This document shows, one piece after another, positions 1-5,200 of a DNA stretch of 7,926 nt. The first letter of the stretch is position 1. Each line of letters begins with the position of its first letter. This DNA comes from Methanosarcinales archaeon (GTDB lineage Archaea; Halobacteriota; Methanosarcinia; Methanosarcinales; Methanogasteraceae). Both the position numbers and the translations under genes were made by a program. The notes beneath the pieces were generated by a model. The model was not told where the DNA came from and did not search any database. It saw only the letters and a list, made by a program, of their open reading frames with translations. The stretch spans positions 1-7,926 of the forward strand of contig QMVM01000088.1 in NCBI GenBank assembly GCA_003661105.1, written 5' to 3'.

Positions 1-566
1 AGCCCGATTGCAAACTCGCGAAATCCGGTCTCATCGATCATGATCGATCCAAGCCCCGGGTGAATGCTCTTCCCAAACGCCGAGATCGTAAGCATCGCCT
101 GTTTTGCGCTCACCTCGGCAGCGATCATGACCGCCAGAAACTGATAGCCGACACCGACGGAATCGCGCTCCAGCATCCCGCTCACTGCTGCGAACAATCC
201 GAGAACCGCTATCACACAGAAGACGACACCTCCGATGCCAAGCGATACGTCACGCATCGCACCGATCTTTTTTTCGCGTGAACCGTGCGCAACGAACCCG
301 TCGCCAAAGTCAGAAAGCCCGTCGAGGTGGTTGATGCCGGTTAAGTAGTAGAGCGAGGCTATGATCATAACCGAAGCTGCCTCTGGCGGCAGAACTGACC
401 CGAAGAGATAGCTGATCCCCCCAATCAGAAGCCCGATCACCGCGCCGATCACAGGAAAGAGATATAGACGCTTGCCGAGAGCAGCGAGTCCTTCCATGCT
501 GATGCCAACAGGGATCGTCGTAAGGAATCCAAGGCACGACCGGGCAGCAAAGAGGAAATCGCCCAC
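1..566 (-). CDS. cobS: Adenosylcobinamide-GDP ribazoletransferase (cobalamin-5'-phosphate synthase), 3' end cut by window
   Basis: CobS joins adenosylcobinamide-GDP to alpha-ribazole (or its phosphate), the last assembly step of cobamide synthesis, in the cytoplasmic membrane. The 188 visible residues show the family hallmark TGINHLDGLSDFGDG (residues 76-90), whose acidic residues are expected to bind Mg2+. A second conserved stretch, REKKIGAMRDVSLGIGG, follows at 97-113. Hydrophobic segments lie near 35-58, 63-77, 109-129 and 142-158, as expected for a polytopic protein. The usual family length is about 250-290 residues, so roughly a quarter to a third lies beyond the left edge. The start is a GTG directly after the TAA of top6A, with no spacer. 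A GGGGG run at 575-579, inside the top6A end, sits 8 nt upstream as a possible ribosome site. This implies co-transcription and probably translational coupling with top6A. No frameshift is seen. Confidence 0.93.
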   Translation of the reverse strand, partial: MGDFLFAARSCLGFLTTIPVGISMEGLAALGKRLYLFPVIGAVIGLLIGGISYLFGSVLPPEAASVMIIASLYYLTGINHLDGLSDFGDGFVAHGSREKKIGAMRDVSLGIGGVVFCVIAVLGLFAAVSGMLERDSVGVGYQFLAVMIAAEVSAKQAMLTISAFGKSIHPGLGSIMIDETGFREFAIG

Positions 567-1649
567 TTATACAACCCCCATCTCTGAGAGGCGGGCGGGC
601 AGATATGTGTCAGTCACGAAATCCAGACCCTTCCCGGCAAACGCCTGCTGCTCAGATTTCTTCCCGAGTTTGAGCTGGAGATTGATCTGTTCCTTCCAGT
701 ACTCGGTAGCGAACCTCGGATCGGTGAGTTCGCTCTTCAGGGCAGCGATATCTTGATCTGTCAACTTGTCGGTGGAAAGTGAGTACTCAACGATATCTGC
801 CGGCTGCACACCAAGAAAGAGCGCCTTAGGGGCTGCAAGATACTCAGAGAGGTGCGCACTCTTGATCGATCCGTAAGCGACGCTTGCATATATCCGGTAA
901 CTCCACGGATCGCCGTCTGTGAAGACGACAACAGGCAGTGATAACTCCTCGCTCATCCGTTTGACCATACGGCGGGTGCTCCTTGCGGGCTGACCCTTCA
1001 GGTGCACCAGAATCGCATTATACTCCTCGTCAAACCCGTTCTCGATCAACCTGGCATACATGCCGCCGGTCTCGATTGCAACAACGAGTTTCGCGTCATG
1101 ATCCTTGAATCGGACGTTGTCCACGTTAAACGGTATCTGGTATCCGCTCTCGCCAACATCCTCCCGGCAGTGGATGATGCGCTCGCCCCGCTTTGTCTCT
1201 TCGAGCAGGGATAGGGGTCCGAAGATCGTTGCCCCGTCCTCCTCAGGGCGGATATGGAAATCCTCGCGCTGGAGCGCGGTAATGATCTCGAGATCCTCGA
1301 TCAACCGGTCGCTCTCTGACTGCTGCTTAAACTTCGCGATATCCCAGTTCTCGGATATATAATAGAGTTCTCGAAGCGTGGATCCACGGTTGTTCCTCAA
1401 ATGCTCGTTTATGAGGAGTTCTATCGAATATGCCATCTTCAAGAGGTGATACGCTCCCTTTACGGTCTTCGCACTCCGCACGCTGGTCTGATCGCCATAT
1501 ACCCAGACCTCGCTATCCTCGTTGTACTCGATATTCTTCTTCGTTCTCGTGGATATCCGGATGTTCGGAATCGTTCCGTTCTCGAACTGGTCATAGAGAT
1601 CCTCGATCAGCTCAAGCAGTGTCTTCTCTGCGATTTGGTTCTCTATCAT
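567..1649 (-). CDS. top6A: DNA topoisomerase VI subunit A (Spo11/Top6A family)
   Basis: This is the DNA-cleaving subunit of the type IIB topoisomerase VI. With ATP-driven Top6B it passes duplexes through a transient double-strand break and relaxes and decatenates the chromosome. The 360 residues match the normal family length. The N-terminal winged-helix part carries STLRELYYISE (90-100), where Tyr97, the second Tyr of the YY pair, should be the catalytic residue. The Toprim part shows AIETGG with Glu193 and FTDGDPWSYRIY with Asp245 and Asp247 for Mg2+ binding. The ATG at 1649 overlaps the stop of a truncated hicA frame in an ATGA, and the upstream Shine-Dalgarno is weak. No good TATA box lies directly in front, so transcription may come from the old hicB promoter. 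Top6B is often encoded just upstream of top6A, but here that position holds hicBA debris. cobS follows without a gap. Confidence 0.96.
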   Translation of the reverse strand: MIENQIAEKTLLELIEDLYDQFENGTIPNIRISTRTKKNIEYNEDSEVWVYGDQTSVRSAKTVKGAYHLLKMAYSIELLINEHLRNNRGSTLRELYYISENWDIAKFKQQSESDRLIEDLEIITALQREDFHIRPEEDGATIFGPLSLLEETKRGERIIHCREDVGESGYQIPFNVDNVRFKDHDAKLVVAIETGGMYARLIENGFDEEYNAILVHLKGQPARSTRRMVKRMSEELSLPVVVFTDGDPWSYRIYASVAYGSIKSAHLSEYLAAPKALFLGVQPADIVEYSLSTDKLTDQDIAALKSELTDPRFATEYWKEQINLQLKLGKKSEQQAFAGKGLDFVTDTYLPARLSEMGVV

Positions 1650-1762
1650 GTTATCGCTTCTCGCCTAACGTTTTGAGATCGGAGATAGAATCCATCACGA
1701 GAAAGAGCGGTGATAATTTCTCTGGCGGTTATGTTTCGCAGCTCGCTATAATCGATCGGCAT
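1646..1762 (-). pseudogene. hicA: Truncated HicA-type toxin gene remnant
   Basis: A 38-codon frame starts with ATG at 1762. It begins MPIDYSELRNITAREII and continues to a GFYLRSQ stretch, typical of the first third of HicA/YcfA mRNA interferases of the 'YSEL..TAREII' type. Full-length members are about 60-85 residues and continue with a GSH motif containing the catalytic histidine, then a basic beta-hairpin. Here the similarity stops after about residue 30, and eight unrelated residues (NVRREAIT) lead to a TGA overlapping the top6A ATG. The product would lack the catalytic His and most of the RNA-binding fold, so toxin activity is not expected. The start overlaps the hicB stop as TGATG, the usual tight coupling of the two partners. 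The identification is by recalled family pattern. The truncation is inferred from length and the missing GSH. Confidence 0.72.
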
Positions 1763-2029
1763 CAGGCTGTTACCATTACTCTTGGTTCAGAGAAAATCTG
1801 AACTTCCTTCTCTGGAGCTTTAGGTATGTGGTCTCCGTCTTCGATGAGTTCTTCTATTATCATTTCAACCACTTCTCTTATATATTTTTAACGCTTCTTC
1901 TCTGGTATGCACCCACGTAGCGCCTCCAATGTCCTCAAGGGCTGGGCAGTAAGCATGCCATCGATCTTCACCCGGTTCGACCACCACTCTGAAAAGATAA
2001 GTTTTCGCCTCTGATTCATCTTTAGTCAT
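1762..2029 (-). pseudogene. hicB: HicB-type antitoxin gene with a one-base frameshift
   Basis: From the ATG at 2029 the frame reads MTKDESEAKTYLFRVVVEPG, then WHAYCPALEDIGG and WVHTREEALK. This is the HicB/UPF0150 beta-sheet pattern of a Y-x-V-x-V strand, a 'Y/A-x-CPAL..GG' turn and a conserved T-x-EEAL. It ends after 54 codons at 1865-1867. Skipping one base of the A5 run (plus strand T5 at 1885-1889) restores the expected continuation IREVVEMIIEELIEDGDHIP, then KAPEKEVQIF, ending at a TGA (1762-1764) that overlaps the hicA start. The intact gene would encode about 88 residues, normal for short HicB. The gene length, 268 nt, is one more than a multiple of three, which fits a single insertion. 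It has its own promoter at 2054-2066. The shift may be a real mutation, slippage or a sequencing error in the homopolymer. With hicA also broken, decay is the simplest reading. Confidence 0.75.
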
Positions 2030-2044
2030 ATATGTTGCTTACCT

Positions 2045-2056
2045 ACATTTTCACAT
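2045..2056 (+). repeat. 12-bp direct repeat, copy 1 (hicB promoter)
   Basis: ACATTTTCACAT occurs here and again, identically, at 2119-2130. This copy overlaps the downstream edge of the hicB TATA box and lies between it and the start codon, a position typical of an autoregulatory operator. The function is inferred only. Confidence 0.5.
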
Positions 2057-2066
2057 ATAAGTTTCG
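2054..2066 (-). promoter_or_regulatory. BRE/TATA promoter of the hicBA remnant
   Basis: On the minus strand CGAAA (2062-2066) is followed by CTTATATG (2054-2061), a good archaeal BRE/TATA arrangement. Transcription would begin about 25 nt further on, near 2031, giving an almost leaderless hicB message. Since top6A and cobS lie in tandem downstream with no clear promoter of their own, this element may now serve them. Confidence 0.5.
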
Positions 2067-2074
2067 ATTCCTGC

Positions 2075-2080
2075 AAAAAA
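2075..2080 (-). terminator. Possible U-tract terminator after mobA
   Basis: A run of six T on the minus strand lies 45 nt past the mobA stop and just before the hicB promoter. Archaeal termination can rely on such U-tracts. I see no convincing hairpin before it, only a direct GAGGCTG duplication, so support is weak. Confidence 0.3.
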
Positions 2081-2118
2081 TCAGCCTCAGCACCAGAGTA
2101 ACCTGACAGCCTCGCGAA

Positions 2119-2130
2119 ACATTTTCACAT
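2119..2130 (+). repeat. 12-bp direct repeat, copy 2 (mobA stop)
   Basis: This is the second copy of ACATTTTCACAT, starting 74 bp from the first. It spans the last bases of mobA including its TGA. The pair brackets the intergenic promoter region. It could be a second operator half or a by-product of the event that inserted or rearranged hicBA next to mobA. Confidence 0.5.
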
Positions 2131-2730
2131 CCTCACCCCAAGATCCTCCGGATAATTCACATTCAGAAACGTACGCAGATCAGGATCAAACCTCCGAAGC
2201 GACTCTGTAGGCACGAATATAACCCGCTCCAGTGACGACATCGCTCCGCGGATGGTGTGTCCCCCCCTATCAATAGCATCGCGACACGCACCCACCATCG
2301 ATCTGCCATAGACTGTATGAAGCGGTTCAAGCATCCCGTTTGGATGCTTCGGGATTGCGACATCGCTATTATTCGCCTCTGCGCACCCAAAGAGTGCATC
2401 GATTACCTCCGGATTGACGTAAGGCAGGTCACATGCGAGACAGATTGAATATTCTGATTTCGATGCGCTCAATCCTGCGAGAATGCCTGCAACAGGACCA
2501 TATCCGATGACCGGATCGCATACGACCTCTGCACCGTCCGGAATCGCTGAAATCGCTGCAAGCGATTCGCGCTGTGCCGAGTCCCGTGCAGCGATGATAA
2601 TCTTATCCACAACATGTGAGATGCGACCAGTCATCCTTTGAACCATCGGCACCCCATCGATGGATAGCAGCGCTTTATCCTTCCCGAAACGCCTGCTTCT
2701 TCCGCCGCAGAGGATGATCCCGGTTCTCAT
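2125..2730 (-). CDS. mobA: Molybdenum cofactor guanylyltransferase (MobA)
   Basis: MobA adds GMP from GTP to Mo-molybdopterin (or the tungsten form), giving the guanine-dinucleotide cofactor used by enzymes such as formate or formylmethanofuran dehydrogenases, in the cytosol. The 201 residues, a normal length, form a GT-A/Rossmann nucleotidyltransferase. The start LCGGRSRRFGKDKAL (7-21) is the GTP-binding LxGGxSxRxGxDK motif. DPVIGYGPVAGI (72-83) and LACDLPYV (98-105, metal-binding Asp101) follow. EPLHTVY (135-141) and FLNVNYPEDL (188-197) are MobA-specific. CobY, the archaeal cobinamide-phosphate guanylyltransferase, is a distant relative and cobS lies nearby, but the last two motifs and the DLP favour MobA. 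The ATG at 2730 is one base after the upstream gene's TGA, so the two are almost certainly one operon. No strong Shine-Dalgarno is seen, which suggests translational coupling. Confidence 0.93.
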   Translation of the reverse strand: MRTGIILCGGRSRRFGKDKALLSIDGVPMVQRMTGRISHVVDKIIIAARDSAQRESLAAISAIPDGAEVVCDPVIGYGPVAGILAGLSASKSEYSICLACDLPYVNPEVIDALFGCAEANNSDVAIPKHPNGMLEPLHTVYGRSMVGACRDAIDRGGHTIRGAMSSLERVIFVPTESLRRFDPDLRTFLNVNYPEDLGVRM

Positions 2731-2731
2731 C

Positions 2732-3736
2732 TCACATCTTATCCAGTTGTTTCATTATCTCGATTGCCTGCTTCTCGTATTTCGAGGATATTCGCTTGTA
2801 ATCCGCATCTGAAACCGCGCCAGCGTCGCGATCCTCTTCCAGTTTATTAAGAACAGCAAGAATCGCCTTCTTCTTCTGTAGCAGATCCTCTTCTGCCTGG
2901 GAGATCTCTGTGATGATCTCGTCCATCTCATCCCAGTCACCCCCTCTCGGTTCTTTATCCTTCTCATCGTCCCCGCTGCAAACAGAGCAGGACGCGCATG
3001 AGAGTTTATTTCCGCCGTCCTTCTCCCGCAGTCTATTATTTCTAACATGGATTATCGGATAGCTCAGCGCAGCGATGATCAGCACCGCAATGAGTCCATA
3101 TGCAATCCACTTATTCGTATTAGCTGATTGTGGCTCTGATGATGTCATCACGTGCAACTCCTTAAACGGCACGCCACCAGTCCATTCGTATAGAGCTCCA
3201 CTCCCTCGATCTTCCGCAGGATCCTGTCTTATTACCACCCCATTTGCATCTGTCAGTTTGATGCTGTCGTCTGCACTGGTATTCAGCGTGAACCTGGTGA
3301 TCGGATAATTCATAACCGCTGGATCTAGATTCTTTACAAACTCGCCTGATTCGGTGATCGGTACGGTGTACATTATAGAGTACATCGCCATCGATCGTGG
3401 TGCAATCGTTGCATTCCAGTAAAGAACCTCACCCACCTGATCATACTCAACCGGGATTGCGGACGCATTCATGTTTTGGTGCCCCACCTTGTTCATATAC
3501 ATGACCGTTGCGGTCTCGGGGACAATGATACAGAGATCATCTGTGTGATTTGCATCCCCGTTATTCATGAATACAATAGTTTCCCTGGCTATCGCGGTGT
3601 TCCCTTCATCAGTGTAGCTCAGATCTATCAGATAGGCTCCTATGACCACATCTTGCATCGCATATTGTTCGAAGCCAACTGCATAAGGTGAAAAGGAGAG
3701 CAACAAGATACATATCAGTAGTATTTTCTTCATCAT
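2732..3736 (-). CDS. Unrecognised secreted/single-pass membrane protein with cysteine cluster and C-terminal coiled coil
   Basis: I do not recognise this 334-residue protein. The start MMKKILLICILLLSF is a clear signal peptide, with likely cleavage near residues 19-22. Residues 22-205 form an outside domain rich in beta-type sequence with four possible N-glycosylation sites (NHT, NAS, NAT, NTS) and a pattern like archaeal surface proteins ('RETIVFMNNGD', 'YWNATIAP'). A membrane helix follows at about 210-230 (WIAYGLIAVLIIAALSYPII). The cytoplasmic tail has CASCSVC (Cys247, 250, 253), possibly metal-binding, then a charged linker and a probable coiled coil (about 269-331) whose end, 'AGAVSDADYKRI', resembles short oligomerisation (SHOCT-like) tails. 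The ATG at 3736 is chosen because GAGGAA lies 5-7 nt before it, a TATA box fits about 45 bp upstream, and the signal peptide starts there. A longer frame to 3823 would run through the promoter and overlap the next gene. It is followed at once by mobA. Confidence 0.85.
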   Translation of the reverse strand: MMKKILLICILLLSFSPYAVGFEQYAMQDVVIGAYLIDLSYTDEGNTAIARETIVFMNNGDANHTDDLCIIVPETATVMYMNKVGHQNMNASAIPVEYDQVGEVLYWNATIAPRSMAMYSIMYTVPITESGEFVKNLDPAVMNYPITRFTLNTSADDSIKLTDANGVVIRQDPAEDRGSGALYEWTGGVPFKELHVMTSSEPQSANTNKWIAYGLIAVLIIAALSYPIIHVRNNRLREKDGGNKLSCASCSVCSGDDEKDKEPRGGDWDEMDEIITEISQAEEDLLQKKKAILAVLNKLEEDRDAGAVSDADYKRISSKYEKQAIEIMKQLDKM

Positions 3737-3741
3737 TGTGA

Positions 3742-3747
3742 TTCCTC
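3742..3747 (-). promoter_or_regulatory. Shine-Dalgarno deciding the start of the membrane protein
   Basis: GAGGAA on the minus strand ends 5 nt before the ATG at 3736 (the GAGG core ends 7 nt before). It supports the MMKK signal-peptide start over the 29-residue longer frame. Confidence 0.6.
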
Positions 3748-3777
3748 GTATTCTGTATTCCAATAGGGCTATGGTGA

Positions 3778-3785
3778 TATATAAA
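3778..3785 (-). promoter_or_regulatory. TATA box of the membrane protein-mobA operon
   Basis: The minus strand reads TTTATATA, the archaeal consensus, 20 bp past the HesB-like stop codon. Transcription would begin near 3755, leaving a leader of about 20 nt that contains the GAGGAA ribosome site. This separates the membrane protein-mobA pair from the tRNA/HesB-like unit. Confidence 0.65.
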
Positions 3786-3804
3786 AGTGTGTCTACATAC
3801 GAAG

Positions 3805-4116
3805 TCACCTGTGCCCACAACACAAATAGGGATCGTTGATCACGAATCCGCGCCCATCATGAGTATCCGTAAAATCGATCACGATATTCTGCACCGATGG
3901 CGCGATCTTCTCGTCGATAAGTGTCATAATCCCGCTGAGATCAAGCACAAGGTCATGGTCGTGCCGGGCATTGTCCAGTCTAAGACCATACATTATGCCA
4001 TGATCACCCATTCCTGCCACGTATATTCGCAGACCGCAATCGGCAGGTTCCATGCTGGCTTCGGCTTTGAAGATGCTTTTCAGTTCATCTGCTGCGGACC
4101 TGGTGATCGTTACCAC
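3805..4116 (-). CDS. HesB/IscA-like iron-sulfur carrier family protein, atypical cysteines
   Basis: This small (103 aa) protein has the HesB/IscA fold pattern: VTITRSAADELKSIF at the start, then GLRIYVAG, YGLRLD, an LIDEK-type strand, and GRGFVINDP near the end. IscA/SufA proteins carry Fe-S clusters or iron to target enzymes through three cysteines, one in a GCSG loop and two in a C-terminal CGCG. Here the loop reads GMGDHG (35-40) with Asp38-His39 where the first Cys is expected, and the tail is LCCGHR (98-103) with adjacent Cys99-Cys100. Cys27 is extra. It therefore resembles the divergent HesB-related branch, and its ligand is uncertain. The GTG at 4116 is chosen because GGGTGG lies 6 nt upstream and family members begin here. 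A TTG at 4140 is possible but touches the tRNA. No promoter is seen between the tRNA and this gene. Confidence 0.82.
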   Translation of the reverse strand: MVTITRSAADELKSIFKAEASMEPADCGLRIYVAGMGDHGIMYGLRLDNARHDHDLVLDLSGIMTLIDEKIAPSVQNIVIDFTDTHDGRGFVINDPYLCCGHR

Positions 4117-4122
4117 AATTTG

Positions 4123-4128
4123 CCACCC
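4123..4128 (-). promoter_or_regulatory. Ribosome binding site of the HesB-like gene
   Basis: GGGTGG on the minus strand lies 6 nt before the GTG at 4116 and only 13 nt after the tRNA 3' end. It decides for the GTG start rather than the upstream TTG. Confidence 0.5.
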
Positions 4129-4141
4129 TTTGTGTTTCAAA

Positions 4142-4215
4142 CGGGCTCGAAGGGATTTGAACCCTTGGCGAATGGGTTAAGAGCCCACCGCTCTGCCTGA
4201 CTGAGCTACGAGCCC
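4142..4215 (-). tRNA. tRNA-Lys (anticodon CUU)
   Basis: A 74-nt cloverleaf without intron reads AAG codons. The acceptor stem GGGCTCG/CGAGCCC is fully paired, and so are the D stem GCTC/GAGC and the T stem AAGGG/CCCTT with loop TTCAAAT. The anticodon stem is GTGGG/CCCAT with one G-U pair, and the loop CTCTTAA gives anticodon CTT. The discriminator base is G and CCA is not encoded, so it must be added afterwards, as is common in archaea. The HesB-like start codon follows after 25 nt with no T-rich stop signal in between. Confidence 0.97.
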
Positions 4216-4243
4216 GTCTGTACGTGATGTGTTGGGTCATGCA

Positions 4244-4259
4244 GGATATAAACTTTTGG
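4244..4259 (-). promoter_or_regulatory. BRE/TATA promoter of tRNA-Lys
   Basis: The minus strand reads CCAAAAGTTTATATCC, an almost ideal archaeal BRE plus TATA box. Its TATA centre is about 33 bp before the tRNA 5' end, so transcription should begin only a few bases ahead of the tRNA. It lies just past the argF stop. Confidence 0.8.
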
Positions 4260-4276
4260 TGCGCGGGGACTACCCA

Positions 4277-5200
4277 TCACCCATCACACTGGCCCGGGAT
4301 CACCGTCATCAGTATCGCTTTTTGCGCATGCAGCCGGTTCTCCGCCTGATCCAGTACGACCGAATGCTCGCCGTCCAGCACCTCGGCAGAGATCTCCTGA
4401 CCGCGATGCGCTGGCAGGCAGTGGAGTACGATACAATCAGATTTCGCATGACCCAAAAGATCGCTGTTGATCTGGAAACCTGAAAAATCCCTGAGACGCT
4501 CCTCCTCTTCCTTCTCATCCCCCATCGATACCCAGACATCGGTGTAGAGGGCATCAGCGCCGGATGCCGCCTCGACCGGGTCGTTTGTAATTAGGACCTC
4601 GCTTCCGAGTTCGTTAGCATGAGCCACAACCCTCGCATCCGGCTCGTATCCGGCAGGACACGCTACCGAGAGGTTCATGCCGGTTATTGCGCTTCCAAGT
4701 ATTAGTGAGTTGCAGACGTTGTTCCCGTCCCCGATCCACGCAATGCGCAAACCCTCCAGATCCCCTTTGCGTTCCCGGATGGTTAGCAGATCTGCAAGCA
4801 ACTGGCACGGATGCTCCACATCGGAGAGCGCATTGATCACAGGGATATCCGCGCATCTTGCAAGTTCACGCACGGTCTCGTGGCTATAAACCCGCGCTGT
4901 GATCGCATGGACGTACCTTGAGAGTATGCTTGCAGTATCACATATCGTCTCGCTCCGTCCGAGCTGGAGATCAGCGTAATTCAAGTAGAGCGCATGTCCT
5001 CCGAGTTCGGTCATCGCAACCTCAAAGGAAACCCTCGTGCGCGTGGATTGCTTTTCAAATATCATGGCAAGACTCATGCCTTTGAGCGTATCCCTATAGG
5101 AATCACGACTCTCTTTCATCATGGCAGCCAGATCGAGGAGGTTATATATCTCCTCGCGCTTTAGGTCTGATGCGGAGATGAGGTGCATCATGCGTGTCAT
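4277..5200 (-). CDS. argF: Ornithine carbamoyltransferase
   Basis: OTC makes citrulline from ornithine and carbamoyl phosphate in arginine synthesis, as a cytosolic trimer or higher oligomer. The 307 residues are the usual length. The carbamoyl-phosphate site shows FEKQSTRTRVSFE (48-60, with the STRTR loop 52-56) and HPCQ (130-133). The ornithine side shows DVWVSMGDE (221-229, SMG loop) and HCLPAHRG (260-267, Cys261). These separate it from aspartate carbamoyltransferase. The ATG at 5200 is preferred. It overlaps the map stop as ATGA, has GAGG about 10 nt upstream, and gives the expected N-terminus. ATGs at 5191 and 5188 are alternatives. The overlap points to translation coupled to map. A separate promoter for the tRNA follows immediately after its stop. 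Confidence 0.96.
   Translation of the reverse strand: MTRMMHLISASDLKREEIYNLLDLAAMMKESRDSYRDTLKGMSLAMIFEKQSTRTRVSFEVAMTELGGHALYLNYADLQLGRSETICDTASILSRYVHAITARVYSHETVRELARCADIPVINALSDVEHPCQLLADLLTIRERKGDLEGLRIAWIGDGNNVCNSLILGSAITGMNLSVACPAGYEPDARVVAHANELGSEVLITNDPVEAASGADALYTDVWVSMGDEKEEEERLRDFSGFQINSDLLGHAKSDCIVLHCLPAHRGQEISAEVLDGEHSVVLDQAENRLHAQKAILMTVIPGQCDG

Noticed and set aside
2125..2730. Could the nucleotidyltransferase be CobY, given cobS nearby?
   Set aside because: The CDLPYV and FLNVNYPEDL motifs and the EPLHTVY stretch are those of MobA, and it is paired with another gene rather than cobS.
3805..3807. TGA at the end of the HesB-like gene as a selenocysteine codon, since some relatives are selenoproteins
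   Set aside because: The family tail ends at about this point, the frame after TGA closes within four codons, and no SECIS-like structure is evident.
3737..3823. 29-residue N-terminal extension of the membrane protein
   Set aside because: It would run through a consensus TATA box, overlap the HesB-like gene and bury the signal peptide. GAGGAA supports the inner start.
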